A stretch of 64,000 nucleotides of DNA from an uncultured Collinsella sp. (GCA_900540945.1 UQHQ01000003.1:1-64000), one strand, 5' to 3'. Positions 33,427 through 43,220 are shown, counted from the first letter of the stretch. Program-made: numbers and translations. Notes: generated by a model not told the origin, from the letters alone.

Positions 33427-35133
33427 GTGGACGAGGAAGCAAGCATCATCCTGGGGGATGCCATCGCCTTTTGTCAGCGCGACGGCCAAGATGCGCGCCT
33501 CATCAACATGCTGGGGCAATCGCGTGCTGTGAGCCTGACCGAGGACACCTTGACGATTGAGGCCCCCTCACGATTTGCCATCGCTCAGCTCAAAAAGCAT
33601 CAGCCGACCATCGAGGCGTACCTGGAAGAGATCGCCTTTGCACCGATTGCGCTCAACATCGTGGCACCACAGGGCTCCGCGGCAGATAACGCCGCACCCG
33701 CGGCACCCGTCGTTCCCCCGGCGGCGCCAGCTACCACCACAGTGTCGGCTCCCGAGCATCAAATCGGCGATGTTTCCCGTGAAACCATGCCCACCGTCTC
33801 GACGCCGGCGGTCCCCATGTCCGCTGCCACGCACATGCCTATCGCGCACGACGCAACACCGGGCGAGGATTCGGGCATCGCAATCAAAAACACGCTTTCG
33901 GCCGACGATTTCCACCGCATGATGAACCAGATGAAAGGCGAGGCGCCTGCAAAGAGTGCAAAACCAGCCTCCACATCGCCCATGAGCGTCCCCGCAGCTG
34001 CGGCACCGATCGAGCAGAACACCGACGGCGCGCCGCTCGCGGCCAACTCGAAATTCACCTTCGAAAACTTTGTCTACGGCCCAGAAAACAGCCATGCCTA
34101 TCGCTCAGCCCTCAAGTTTGCCGCGCTCGCGGACGAACGCGGCACATGCACATCCCTGTTCATCTATGGCAAATCGGGGCTGGGCAAGACCCATCTGCTG
34201 CTCGCCATCAAAAACGAGCTCGCCGAAAAGTCGCCCGAGATCAAGGTAAAGTACGCCAACTCACAGGCGTACCTCGATGACCTGATGACGGAGTTCGACC
34301 GCCAAAAGAAGAGCAACGCCCCCATCATGCAGGCATACCACGACGTGGACGTGCTCATCATCGACGACATTCAAAACATCATCGGCAAGCGCGCGAGCGT
34401 GGACTACTTCTTCCAGCTCATGGACGAGTTTATCCGCAACAACAAAAAAGTCGTCATCGCAGCCGACCGTGCGCCCAAAGACCTGAGCATGGACGAGCGC
34501 CTTACCAGCCGTTTTAATGCCGGTATGCTCTGTTTGGTGGCGGAGCCCAGCTACGAGATGAAATACAAGATCTTGCAGCGCTACTACGAGAACACGATAG
34601 CCGCCGCACCCGAGGCGGGTGACGACTCGCTGCTGGCGGCCTATGGCGGCGATGGTGGGCATCTGACCGACGAGCACTTTAAGCACATGGCAGAAGTCTC
34701 GGGAACCAACATCCGCGAACTCGAGAGCTTCTGCGAACGCTGCGCCGGCGAGGCAGGAGACCGCGAACGCGAGGGCAGCGAGCTCAGTTTCGACGACATC
34801 GACGCCATCGCAAGCCAGTACTTCGATACGTCGGCCAAAAAGATCAACGTGCAGACGGTCCAGTCTGTCATTGAAGAGCAGTACGGCGTGACGCACGAGG
34901 AGCTCATCGGCCCGCGCCGCAACGCCAACATAGCCAAAGCCCGCCATATCGCCATATATCTGGCCATCGAGATGTGCGAGATGACGACTACGGCGGTGGG
35001 CGCGGAGTTTGGCAACCGCAACCACTCAACCGTCAGTACGAGCTATAAAAAGGTTCAGAAGATGATTCAGGAAGACCGCACCATAACCGAGGATCTCAAA
35101 TCGCTGCGAGATAAAATTACACTGCGCTCGTAG
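33427..35133 (+). CDS. dnaA: Chromosomal replication initiator DnaA
   Basis: 568 residues from GTG 33427 (GGGAGAG upstream). Domain I is about 1-80; domain II is a long Ala/Pro/Thr-rich linker (about 81-208); domain III is AAA+ with Walker A GKSGLGKT (248-255) and VLIIDDIQN Walker B; domain IV is the DNA-binding helix-turn-helix. The contact signature, normally GGRDHTTV, reads GNRNHSTV (about 529-536). A degenerate parS-like sequence lies within the linker region. The change in domain IV fits with the non-canonical box-like repeats seen around the gene. Confidence 0.96.
   Translation: MDEEASIILGDAIAFCQRDGQDARLINMLGQSRAVSLTEDTLTIEAPSRFAIAQLKKHQPTIEAYLEEIAFAPIALNIVAPQGSAADNAAPAAPVVPPAAPATTTVSAPEHQIGDVSRETMPTVSTPAVPMSAATHMPIAHDATPGEDSGIAIKNTLSADDFHRMMNQMKGEAPAKSAKPASTSPMSVPAAAAPIEQNTDGAPLAANSKFTFENFVYGPENSHAYRSALKFAALADERGTCTSLFIYGKSGLGKTHLLLAIKNELAEKSPEIKVKYANSQAYLDDLMTEFDRQKKSNAPIMQAYHDVDVLIIDDIQNIIGKRASVDYFFQLMDEFIRNNKKVVIAADRAPKDLSMDERLTSRFNAGMLCLVAEPSYEMKYKILQRYYENTIAAAPEAGDDSLLAAYGGDGGHLTDEHFKHMAEVSGTNIRELESFCERCAGEAGDREREGSELSFDDIDAIASQYFDTSAKKINVQTVQSVIEEQYGVTHEELIGPRRNANIAKARHIAIYLAIEMCEMTTTAVGAEFGNRNHSTVSTSYKKVQKMIQEDRTITEDLKSLRDKITLRS
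33771..33786. other. Degenerate parS-like site inside dnaA
   Basis: TGTTTCCCGTGAAACC, 14 of 16 bases of the parS consensus, within the linker-coding part of dnaA. Confidence 0.4.
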
Positions 35134-35371
35134 GGAAATAGAGACACCTGTTGAAAACTTGTCGAAACGCCGGGCATAACATGTCTAAAACTCGCCACAA
35201 GGCGATGAAAAGTTTTCCGCAGGTTTTGAACGTGGAAAACACAGTCGGTTGCGCACAGGGCGCTGTCGATTCTCTTTTTGGGGTTGACCAGCGCTTTTGG
35301 GAGTAATCAACAGTTTCGTCAGTGCTATTACTATTATTAAGATATTTATATCTATAGAAAGGTATTAAAAG
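35134..35371. other. Candidate origin segment between dnaA and dnaN
   Basis: 238 bp without a gene. It carries TTTTCAACA (35149-35157, minus), GTTTCGACA (35160-35168, minus), TTTTCCGCA (35213-35221), TTTTCCACG (35231-35239, minus) and TAATCAACA (35304-35312). An A/T-rich tract (about 35322-35370, TATTACTATTATTAAG and on) follows directly before dnaN and could unwind. In many actinobacteria oriC lies in this gap, so I rate it the more likely site. Confidence 0.6.
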
Positions 35372-36475
35372 ATGAAGTTCACCGTCAGCCAAAGCTCGCT
35401 CACGCAAGCCATCGGCGTCGTTATGAAAGGCGTCGCTTCGGCATCTACCCTTCCCATCCTGTCGGGCGTGCTCGTTAAGGCGCAGGACGGCATCTTGGAA
35501 TTCCAAACCTCTAACTACACCATCTCGATTCGTCATCGCATTGCCGCGCATGTCGAAGAAGAGGGCGAGATGGTGATTCCCTGCAAGATGCTCTCGAACA
35601 TTACGAAGACCCTTCCCGACGCCCCGGTTACCTTTGAGCTCTCGGAGCGTCAGGTGCTGATCGGATGCGAGAAGAGCTCCTTCCGCCTCAACACGCTCGA
35701 CGCCAACGATTTCCCCGAGTTCCCCGCCTATGCCATCGAAAGTGCGGTGGAGCTCCCGACCGATATCCTGTCCGAGATGGTCGGCCGCGTGTGGCGCGTC
35801 ACTTCGACTGATAAGGCCCGCCCCATCCTGGGAGGCGTGCACATGAAGGTCGAGAACAACACCGTGCGCCTGGTGGCAACCGACTCCTTCCGTCTGGCTG
35901 TATGCGACACCCAGGTCGAGACCTCGACGCTCGAGGGGTCCTTTGAGCTCAACGTTCCGGCCGACGCCTTCAACGACGCCCTGAGCATCATGGCCAGCCA
36001 GGCGACCATCATGATCGGCGCCGCGGACACCCAGGTTGTCTTTGAGGCCGGCAACACCACCTACGTGTCGCGCCGTATCGAGGGCGTGTACCCCAACTAC
36101 AAGCAGCTCATCCCCGATTCGTGCGTGACGAGCGTCAAGATCGACGTGGCGGCTTTTAATGCCGCCCTCAAGCGCGTGGCGGTCATCGCGAGCGCGAACC
36201 CCGCAGTCAAGTTCGAGATCGATGTCGAGAACGGCCAGATGGGCCTGTCCTCCATCTCCAATGACCAGGATCTGGCGCAGGAGACAATCGATGTCGAGGC
36301 CGAGGGCGAGTCGGGCACCATCGCCTTTAACTACCACTACATCTTTGGCTGCCTCAATGCCCTATCCAAGGAGAAGGAGATCACGCTGGAGCTCAAGAGC
36401 TACTCGCAGGCGGGTATCTTTAAGTCCTACGACAAGATCAACTATCTGTACCTGGTCATGCCGGTTCGCATCTAG
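35372..36475 (+). CDS. dnaN: DNA polymerase III beta subunit (sliding clamp)
   Basis: 367 residues; ring-shaped processivity factor. Seen: MKFTVSQSSLTQAIGVVMKGVAS, LPILSGVLVKA, RRIEGVYPNYKQLIPDS and the C-terminal YLVMPVRI typical of bacterial clamps. Starts after AAAGG, and recF begins 9 nt after its stop. Third gene of the origin-right group. Confidence 0.97.
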   Translation: MKFTVSQSSLTQAIGVVMKGVASASTLPILSGVLVKAQDGILEFQTSNYTISIRHRIAAHVEEEGEMVIPCKMLSNITKTLPDAPVTFELSERQVLIGCEKSSFRLNTLDANDFPEFPAYAIESAVELPTDILSEMVGRVWRVTSTDKARPILGGVHMKVENNTVRLVATDSFRLAVCDTQVETSTLEGSFELNVPADAFNDALSIMASQATIMIGAADTQVVFEAGNTTYVSRRIEGVYPNYKQLIPDSCVTSVKIDVAAFNAALKRVAVIASANPAVKFEIDVENGQMGLSSISNDQDLAQETIDVEAEGESGTIAFNYHYIFGCLNALSKEKEITLELKSYSQAGIFKSYDKINYLYLVMPVRI

Positions 36476-36484
36476 CGCTGCGCC

Positions 36485-37591
36485 ATGACCATGTTTGCCC
36501 GCAACCTTTCGGTCGTGCGCTACCGCAGTTTCGATAGCTACCGTCTTGACCTGGACGAAGGCGTGACGGTGCTTGCGGGACCCAACGCGGCGGGAAAGAC
36601 CAACCTTATAGAGGCGCTGCAGCTTTTGACGAGCGGCGCCTCGTTTAGGCATCCCACCGCTACCGAGCTCGTGCACGACGGCACGGGCTCGTGCAGGCTC
36701 GAGTTGAGACTCGAGGGCGATGGCCGCGTGCTCGATATGGGGCTGGGCGTTGAGGACGGCAAACGCTCGTTTAGCCGTAACGGCAAGAGATGTTCGGCCG
36801 CCGGCGTGCGCGGGGTTTTGCCGAGCGTGCTTTTTTGCCCCGATCATCTGGATATGGTCAAACGCGGTGCCAGCGTGCGTCGGGCCGCCCTCGACGACTT
36901 TGGCGTGCAACTGAGCGCCCGTTACGCCGACCTGGCGAGCACCTACGGGCGTTGCGTGACACAGCGCAACGCCCTGCTCAAGGAGTCCTGGTGCTGCCGC
37001 GAGATGCTCGGCGCATGGAATGACTCCATCGCTCGCGCCGGGTCCGCCCTGCTCGTGCATCGTTTGGCCCTGCTCGACCGACTGGCGGGCCATGTGCGCG
37101 CCGCGTATGGGCAGGTGGCGTCCGGTGAGGACGCAGGCGTGTCCTATGTGTCCACACTGGGGGATTTGCCTCAAACCGAGGGGCGCGAGGAACTTAAGGG
37201 CTGGGCGTACGAGCATATGCTCGCGGCCCTCGATGAGCGTGCCGATGAGGAGATGCGCCGCGGCGTGACGCTTGTGGGTCCGCATCGCGACGAGATTGAG
37301 TTTACCGTTGCGGGTCGATCTGCCCGTTCGTTTGCCAGCCAAGGGCAGCAGCGAACGCTGGTGCTTGCCTGGAAGGTGGCAGAAGTGGCCGTGGCGCGCG
37401 ATATCCTGGGCACCGCGCCACTGCTGCTTTTGGACGACGTGATGAGCGAGCTCGATGCCGGGCGCCGAGGCGCTTTTCTGCAGCTGATCGGTGATGACAT
37501 CCAGACGGTCATAACCACCACCAATCTGGGGTATTTTACCGATGACCTGCTTGATCGAGCCAAGGTGGTGAGCATGGGTGAGACGTGCTAA
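36485..37591 (+). CDS. recF: DNA recombination and repair protein RecF
   Basis: 368 residues; an SMC-like ATPase that helps load RecA at gaps. P-loop GPNAAGKTNLIEALQLL near the N-terminus, the FASQGQQRTLVLAWKVAE signature and LLLLDDVMSELDAGRR Walker B/D-loop near the end. A second in-frame ATG two codons on (MFARN) is an alternative start. Overlaps the next gene by 14 nt. Confidence 0.96.
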   Translation: MTMFARNLSVVRYRSFDSYRLDLDEGVTVLAGPNAAGKTNLIEALQLLTSGASFRHPTATELVHDGTGSCRLELRLEGDGRVLDMGLGVEDGKRSFSRNGKRCSAAGVRGVLPSVLFCPDHLDMVKRGASVRRAALDDFGVQLSARYADLASTYGRCVTQRNALLKESWCCREMLGAWNDSIARAGSALLVHRLALLDRLAGHVRAAYGQVASGEDAGVSYVSTLGDLPQTEGREELKGWAYEHMLAALDERADEEMRRGVTLVGPHRDEIEFTVAGRSARSFASQGQQRTLVLAWKVAEVAVARDILGTAPLLLLDDVMSELDAGRRGAFLQLIGDDIQTVITTTNLGYFTDDLLDRAKVVSMGETC

Positions 37592-38141
37592 TTACGAGCG
37601 CGAGAACGGAACGGTTGCCTTTGGCGGCTTTTTGGATGCCGAGCGTCAGCGCATCCTGGCGGCCGCGACACCTGAGCGCCGCGCGCAAATGGAGGCTGCC
37701 GAGGAGTCGCGCGCGGTCTATCGTGCCTGGAATGCGGTGTGCTCGGGCACGCGCGAGGGACGCCACGTGACGGGCCTGCGCTACCTGCCCGAGTCCAATG
37801 AGCTGCTGGTGTATCTCGATTCGCCCTCGTGGACGCAGGAGATGACGCTGCTGCGCGAGATCATCCGGGCACGCATGGAGCGGGCCGGCGCGCATGTGGA
37901 CGGCCTGGTGTTCAAAACGACCGCGCCCGGTCACACGCCGCCGGCTGCCAAGGAGCGCCTGCGCCCAGCCGTGACCGAGCGCCCGCCGGCTCCGCACGCC
38001 GATCTAAGCGAAGCCGAACGCGGCGAGATTGAGCGCCAAGTGGCGCCCATCGAAGATCAAAAACTGCGCGAGGCCCTCGAGAATGCCATGAGAGCTAGTG
38101 CCGAGTGGGCCAAGGGCGTGCAAAGCGAGAAAGAGCCTTAA
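37578..38141 (+). CDS. DUF721-family protein
   Basis: 187 residues, GTG start inside the end of recF. It has the DUF721 core (VYRAWNAVCSGTREGRHVTGLRYLPESNELLVYLDSPSWTQEMTLLREII) followed by a disordered tail rich in Pro and Ala and a final helix. DUF721 proteins follow recF in many actinobacteria; a DNA-replication link is suspected but unproven, perhaps as a DciA-like helicase loader given the domain similarity. Ends in front of a strong terminator. Confidence 0.88.
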   Translation: MRRANYERENGTVAFGGFLDAERQRILAAATPERRAQMEAAEESRAVYRAWNAVCSGTREGRHVTGLRYLPESNELLVYLDSPSWTQEMTLLREIIRARMERAGAHVDGLVFKTTAPGHTPPAAKERLRPAVTERPPAPHADLSEAERGEIERQVAPIEDQKLREALENAMRASAEWAKGVQSEKEP

Positions 38142-38167
38142 ATCGCATCTGGTGGCCTTGTAGAGCC

Positions 38168-38197
38168 AAATACCCTCGTTCCCGAGGGTATTTTTTT
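38168..38197 (+). terminator. Terminator between DUF721 and gyrB
   Basis: 10-bp stem AAATACCCTC/GAGGGTATTT with a 6-nt loop and an unbroken T-run to 38197. Confidence 0.9.
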
Positions 38198-38246
38198 ACG
38201 ATAAACTAGTAAGGCTGTACACATTTTCTTAGCTGAAGGAGGACGT

Positions 38247-40277
38247 GTGGCAAACGAAAACGATTACGATGGCGGCGAGATTAAGATTCTCGAAGGTCTC
38301 GAGGCCGTTCGTAAGCGCCCGGGCATGTACATCGGCTCGACGAGCGCCAGCGGCCTGCATCACCTGGTGTGGGAGATCGTTGACAACTCCGTTGACGAGG
38401 CCATGGCCGGTTTCTGCACCGAGATTCAGGTGACGATCCACGCCGACAACTCCATCACGGTCGTCGACAACGGGCGAGGCATCCCCGTCGACGAGCATCC
38501 CATCAAGAAGATCCCGACGCTCGAGGTCGTTATGACGATCTTGCACGCCGGCGGTAAGTTCGATAACTCGGCCTACAAGGTCTCGGGCGGCCTACATGGC
38601 GTGGGCATCTCCGTCGTCAACGCGCTGTCCAAGCGCGTGGTCGTGCAGGTGCGCCGTGATGGCAGCGTCTACGAGATGGAGTTCTCGCGCGGCAAGACCG
38701 TCAAGAAGATGGAGATCGTGGGCACCTCGGATTCGACGGGTACCACCGTCAACTTCTGGCCCGACGACGAGATCTTCGAGACCTGTGTCTACGATACCGA
38801 CACGCTGCACAACCGTCTGCAAGAGACGGCGTTCCTCAATAAGAATCTAAAGATTGTGCTGACCGACGAGCGCGAGGCGACTCCCCACGTGGAGGAGTTC
38901 TGCTACGAGGGCGGCATCATCGACTTCGTCAAGTTCCTCAACGACGGCAAAGACGTTCCCGAGGCCTTCAAGGAGCCCATCTATATCGAGGGCAAGTCGG
39001 ATCCGGATGCGCCCGTGACCAAGATGGGCGAGGTCGAGGTGTCCCTGCAGTGGAATGCCGGCTACGGCGAGAACGTCATGTCGTTTGCCAACGACATCTA
39101 CACCCCCGAGGGCGGCATGCATCTCGAGGGTTTCCGCACCGCTCTCACCCGCGTGATCAACGATTACGCTCGCAAGCAGAACCTACTCAAGGAGAAGGAG
39201 GCCAACCTGAGCGGCGACGACGTGCGCGAGGGGCTTTCGGCCGTTATCTCGGTCAAGCTGCCCGACCCGCAGTTTGAGGGCCAAACCAAGGCCAAGCTCG
39301 GCAGCTCCTACATGCGCGCGCTCACGCTCAAGATCGTGACCGATGGGCTGACCGATTATCTGGAGGAGCATCCCAAACCCGCCCGCGAGATCGTCAAGAA
39401 GGCTCAGCAGGCATGCAAGGCCCGCAACGCCGCCCGCAAGGCGCGTGAGGCGACCCGCCGCAAGAGCCTGCTCGAGACGGCGTCGCTGCCCGGCAAGCTC
39501 GCCGACTGCTCGGTACGCGATGCCGAGCTGACCGAGCTCTTTATCGTAGAGGGCGACTCGGCAGGCGGTTCGGCCAAGGACGGCCGTCGCCGAGACATCC
39601 AGGCGATTCTGCCCCTGCGCGGCAAGATTTTGAACGTCGAGCGCGTGGGTGACCACCGCGCGTTCTCGAGCGACACCATCCAATCCCTGATCACCGCGAT
39701 CGGCTGCGGCGTCACGACGAGCGCCGGCGACGGTGGCGACTTCGATATCAGCAAGGCGCGCTACCACAAGATCATCATCATGACCGATGCGGACGTTGAC
39801 GGTGCGCATATCCGCATCCTGCTGCTGACGTTCTTCTACAAGTACATGCGCCCGCTGATCGATGCCGGCTATGTCTATGTTGCCTGCCCGCCCATCTTTG
39901 GCATTAAGGTACGCAACAAGATCCATTACGTGTATCCCAACGGCCGCCAGCCCGAAGACGAGATTCTGCGCGACACCATTCAGAGCCTGGGCCTGAACCC
40001 CGACGACAACGACGAGGACGGCAAGGCCAAGGATGGCAAGATCACCAAGAAGCGCAAGGGCTATACCGTCCAGCGCTACAAGGGCCTGGGCGAGATGGAC
40101 CCCAAGCAGCTTGCCTCGACGACGATGGACCCCAAGACCCGTATCCTGCAGCGCGTGTCGATCGAGGACGCCGTGGTGGCGGACCGCGCCGTGCGCGAGC
40201 TCATGGGTTCCGAGGTCGGCTATCGCCGCGAGTACATTGAAAAGCACGCACATGATGCGCGCTTCTTAGACGCCTAA
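38247..40277 (+). CDS. gyrB: DNA gyrase subunit B
   Basis: 676 residues; ATPase half of gyrase. GTG start after AAGGAGG. Shows the GHKL motifs (EIVDNSVDEAMAG, VVDNGRGIPV, GGLHGVGISVVNALS), the TOPRIM segment (EGDSAGGSAKDGRRR, DADVDGAHIR) and QRYKGLGEMDPKQL. Length is in the normal 640-800 range for Gram-positive enzymes. gyrA follows after a gap holding a long imperfect inverted repeat. Confidence 0.97.
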   Translation: MANENDYDGGEIKILEGLEAVRKRPGMYIGSTSASGLHHLVWEIVDNSVDEAMAGFCTEIQVTIHADNSITVVDNGRGIPVDEHPIKKIPTLEVVMTILHAGGKFDNSAYKVSGGLHGVGISVVNALSKRVVVQVRRDGSVYEMEFSRGKTVKKMEIVGTSDSTGTTVNFWPDDEIFETCVYDTDTLHNRLQETAFLNKNLKIVLTDEREATPHVEEFCYEGGIIDFVKFLNDGKDVPEAFKEPIYIEGKSDPDAPVTKMGEVEVSLQWNAGYGENVMSFANDIYTPEGGMHLEGFRTALTRVINDYARKQNLLKEKEANLSGDDVREGLSAVISVKLPDPQFEGQTKAKLGSSYMRALTLKIVTDGLTDYLEEHPKPAREIVKKAQQACKARNAARKAREATRRKSLLETASLPGKLADCSVRDAELTELFIVEGDSAGGSAKDGRRRDIQAILPLRGKILNVERVGDHRAFSSDTIQSLITAIGCGVTTSAGDGGDFDISKARYHKIIIMTDADVDGAHIRILLLTFFYKYMRPLIDAGYVYVACPPIFGIKVRNKIHYVYPNGRQPEDEILRDTIQSLGLNPDDNDEDGKAKDGKITKKRKGYTVQRYKGLGEMDPKQLASTTMDPKTRILQRVSIEDAVVADRAVRELMGSEVGYRREYIEKHAHDARFLDA

Positions 40278-40283
40278 TCCCCG

Positions 40284-40384
40284 CGGCTTTCCCAGCCACC
40301 GCACCTTCGCCCTCAATCGTCGGTCGCGTACCCAAGTACGCTTCCCTCCTCTTTCGGGCGAATCTGCGGCACCTGGAAAAGCCG
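40284..40384. repeat. Imperfect palindromic element between gyrB and gyrA
   Basis: Arms 40284-40312 and 40356-40384 (29 nt each) pair at 23 of 29 positions, with an inner hairpin GCGTACCCAAGTACGC (about 40326-40341). It occupies most of the intergenic gap but leaves the gyrA ribosome site free. Confidence 0.7.
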
Positions 40385-40432
40385 TCTCCGTGGTAGGGAA
40401 CTAATGGACCACGCAAACCATGAGGAGGTAAC

Positions 40433-43180
40433 GTGGCAGACGATATCAACAACAACGAGGGTGTGGACGAGGCCGGCGACGCCGGCATGCCCGATGATCT
40501 GAAGCGCCTACTCGCCCGCGCCGAGCAGGGCGAGGACGGCGATCCGGATTCCTATAACCCCGACGCCGAGGATGAAGATGATGAGGATGACGACGCCGAG
40601 CTCGAGGAGAGCTTCGGCGCGGTCGATCGTGGCGCTTCGGCCGGCGAGGACATCAACGGCGGTCAGCTCCAGATTTCAGAGTTCGGCCGCGAGATGAAGC
40701 AGTCGTTCATCGAGTACTCGATGTCGGTCATCACGGCGCGCGCCCTGCCGGACGTGCGCGACGGACTAAAGCCGGTGCACCGCCGCATCCTGTACGCCAT
40801 GAACGAGAGCGGCATCTACCCCAACCGCCCGCATAAGAAGTCGGCCTGGACGGTCGGAGAAGTTATCGGCAAGTACCATCCGCACGGTGACTCCGCGGTT
40901 TACGAGGCCATGGTTCGTCTGGCGCAGTGGTTCTCCATGCGCACACCGCTCATCGATGGCCACGGCAACTTCGGCAACATTGATGGCGACGGCGCGGCGG
41001 CCATGCGTTATACCGAGAGCCGCCTGGCAAAGCCTGCCATGGAGCTGCTGCGCGACCTGCAAAAGGATACCGTCGACTGGCAGCCCAACTACGACGAGTC
41101 GCTCGCCGAGCCCGTGGCGCTGCCCGCGCGCTTTCCCAACCTGCTGGTCAACGGTAGTCAGGGCATCGCCGTCGGCATGGCCACCAATATCGCCCCGCAT
41201 AACCTCACCGAGGCGATCGAGGCCACCTGCTACCTGATCGACAATCCCGACGCCACCGTCGACGAGCTTATGCAGATCATGCCCGGTCCGGACTTCCCCA
41301 CCGGCGCCATCATCATGGGCAGCGCCGGCATTAGGCAGAGCTACGAGACCGGCCGCGGCTCCATTACCGTGCGTGCCAAGGCCCACGTGGAATCCACCAA
41401 GACCGGTCGCAGCCGCCTGGTCTTTACCGAGATTCCCTACATGGTCAACAAGGGCACCTTGCAGGAGAAGATTGCCCAGCTCGTAAACGACAAGCGCATC
41501 GAGGGCATCTCGGACATGCGCGACGAGTCCAACCAAAAGGGCATCCGTCTGGTCATCGAGCTCAAGAAGGGCGTCATTCCGCAGGTCGTGCTCAACAACC
41601 TGTATAAGTACACCTCGCTGCAGACGACTTTTGGCGCCAACAACTTGGCGCTCGTCAACGGCGTTCCCAAATGCCTGAGCCTGCGCGAGATGCTGCAGCA
41701 CTACATCGACCACCAGGTCGACGTCGTCACCCGCCGCACTCGCTTTGACCTTAAGAAGGCCCAGGCGCGTGCCCATATCCTCGAGGGCTACTTGATGGCT
41801 CTCGACCATATCGACGAGGTCATCAGCATTATCCGTTCCTCGCAGACCGACTCCGAGGCAAGCGGCCGCCTGATCGAGCGCTTTGGCTTTACGCCCGAGC
41901 AGACCACGGCCATCCTCGAGATGAAGCTGCGCCGCCTGACTGGCCTGGAGCGCGACAAGATCCAGGAAGAGCTGGACGGTCTGCGCCGCGCCATCGCCTA
42001 CTACGAGGACCTGCTGGCGCATGAGGAGAAGATCCTGGGCGTCATCAAGGAGGAGATGCGCGAGATTTCGAAAAAGTTCGGCGACAAACGCCGCACCGAG
42101 ATCAGCCATGTCGAAAAGGATCTGGATGTCGAGGACCTCATCGCCGACGAGGACATGGTCGTGACCATCACCCACACCGGCTACGTGAAGCGCATTCCGG
42201 TGGCTGCCTACCGCGCCCAGAAGCGCGGCGGCAAGGGCGTGTCGGGCGTCAACCTTAAAGAGGACGACGTCATCGACGAGATGTTTATCGCATCCACGCA
42301 CGAGTACGTGCTGTTCTTCTCGAGCAAAGGCAAGGTCTACCGCCTGAAGGTGCACGAGCTGCCGGTGGGTACGCGCCAGGCGCGCGGCACCGCGATCGTC
42401 AACCTACTGCCCTTTGAGGAAGGCGAGAAGATCGCGAGCGTCATCAGCTGCCGCGAGTTCCCCGCCGACGAGTACCTGATGTTTGCCACCAAGAGCGGCA
42501 TGGTCAAGAAGACCGTGATGAGCGCTTACGACCGCAGCCGCCGTGATGGCCTGATCGCCATCAATCTGAGAGACGACGACGCGCTGCTCGCCGTGCGCCG
42601 TGTGCGCGAGGGCGACAAGATCATCCTGGCCACCACTGCGGGCAAGGCGATCATGTTCCCCGAGGACCAGGTTCGCGCCACGGGACGCGACACCAGCGGC
42701 GTTCGCGGTATTAGCATGAAGGACGGCGTGAGCGTTTTGGGTATGGAGGTTACCAACGGCAACGGCGACCTGTTTGTCATCACCGAGCGCGGCTACGGCA
42801 AGCGCACGCCGGTCGCGGACTATCCGGAGCAGAACCGCGGCGGTCAGGGCGTCTACACCATCCAGATGACCGAGCGTAAGGGAAACCTCGCGGCCATGAA
42901 GACGGTGGGTCCGCAGCACGAGCTGTTCATCGTGACGGAAGGCGCGACGGTCATTCGCGTCAAGACCGATGAGATTAGCCGGACCGGCCGAGCCACCCAG
43001 GGCGTCAAGATGATGACCGTCGACGACAACGACCGTGTGTGCGCTGTCGCCCGCATGACGGCAGCTAAGGAAAAGCCCGAAGGCGAAGGCGCCGAGGCCG
43101 AGGCAACGGTCGATGCCGAAAAGACCCCAGTCGATCTAGGCGACGGCAACGACATGCCAGAGGATCTCCTAGACGAGTAA
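40433..43180 (+). CDS. gyrA: DNA gyrase subunit A
   Basis: 915 residues, GTG start after GAGGAGG. The breakage-reunion part has REMKQSFIEYSMSVITARALPDVRDGLKPVHRRIL, HPHGDSAVYEAMVR (QRDR with the usual Ser) and the active-site Tyr in AAAMRYTESRL; the C-terminal pinwheel has the GyrA-box-like QRRGGKGV phrase (here QKRGGKGVSG). Before residue about 82 lies an acidic extension (EDEDDEDDDAELEES) not present in most GyrA proteins. The C-terminus is also Glu-rich. Confidence 0.97.
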   Translation: MADDINNNEGVDEAGDAGMPDDLKRLLARAEQGEDGDPDSYNPDAEDEDDEDDDAELEESFGAVDRGASAGEDINGGQLQISEFGREMKQSFIEYSMSVITARALPDVRDGLKPVHRRILYAMNESGIYPNRPHKKSAWTVGEVIGKYHPHGDSAVYEAMVRLAQWFSMRTPLIDGHGNFGNIDGDGAAAMRYTESRLAKPAMELLRDLQKDTVDWQPNYDESLAEPVALPARFPNLLVNGSQGIAVGMATNIAPHNLTEAIEATCYLIDNPDATVDELMQIMPGPDFPTGAIIMGSAGIRQSYETGRGSITVRAKAHVESTKTGRSRLVFTEIPYMVNKGTLQEKIAQLVNDKRIEGISDMRDESNQKGIRLVIELKKGVIPQVVLNNLYKYTSLQTTFGANNLALVNGVPKCLSLREMLQHYIDHQVDVVTRRTRFDLKKAQARAHILEGYLMALDHIDEVISIIRSSQTDSEASGRLIERFGFTPEQTTAILEMKLRRLTGLERDKIQEELDGLRRAIAYYEDLLAHEEKILGVIKEEMREISKKFGDKRRTEISHVEKDLDVEDLIADEDMVVTITHTGYVKRIPVAAYRAQKRGGKGVSGVNLKEDDVIDEMFIASTHEYVLFFSSKGKVYRLKVHELPVGTRQARGTAIVNLLPFEEGEKIASVISCREFPADEYLMFATKSGMVKKTVMSAYDRSRRDGLIAINLRDDDALLAVRRVREGDKIILATTAGKAIMFPEDQVRATGRDTSGVRGISMKDGVSVLGMEVTNGNGDLFVITERGYGKRTPVADYPEQNRGGQGVYTIQMTERKGNLAAMKTVGPQHELFIVTEGATVIRVKTDEISRTGRATQGVKMMTVDDNDRVCAVARMTAAKEKPEGEGAEAEATVDAEKTPVDLGDGNDMPEDLLDE

Positions 43181-43220
43181 GAGGCCCTAGCTGGTAGAAA
43201 ATATCAGACCCCATATATCG

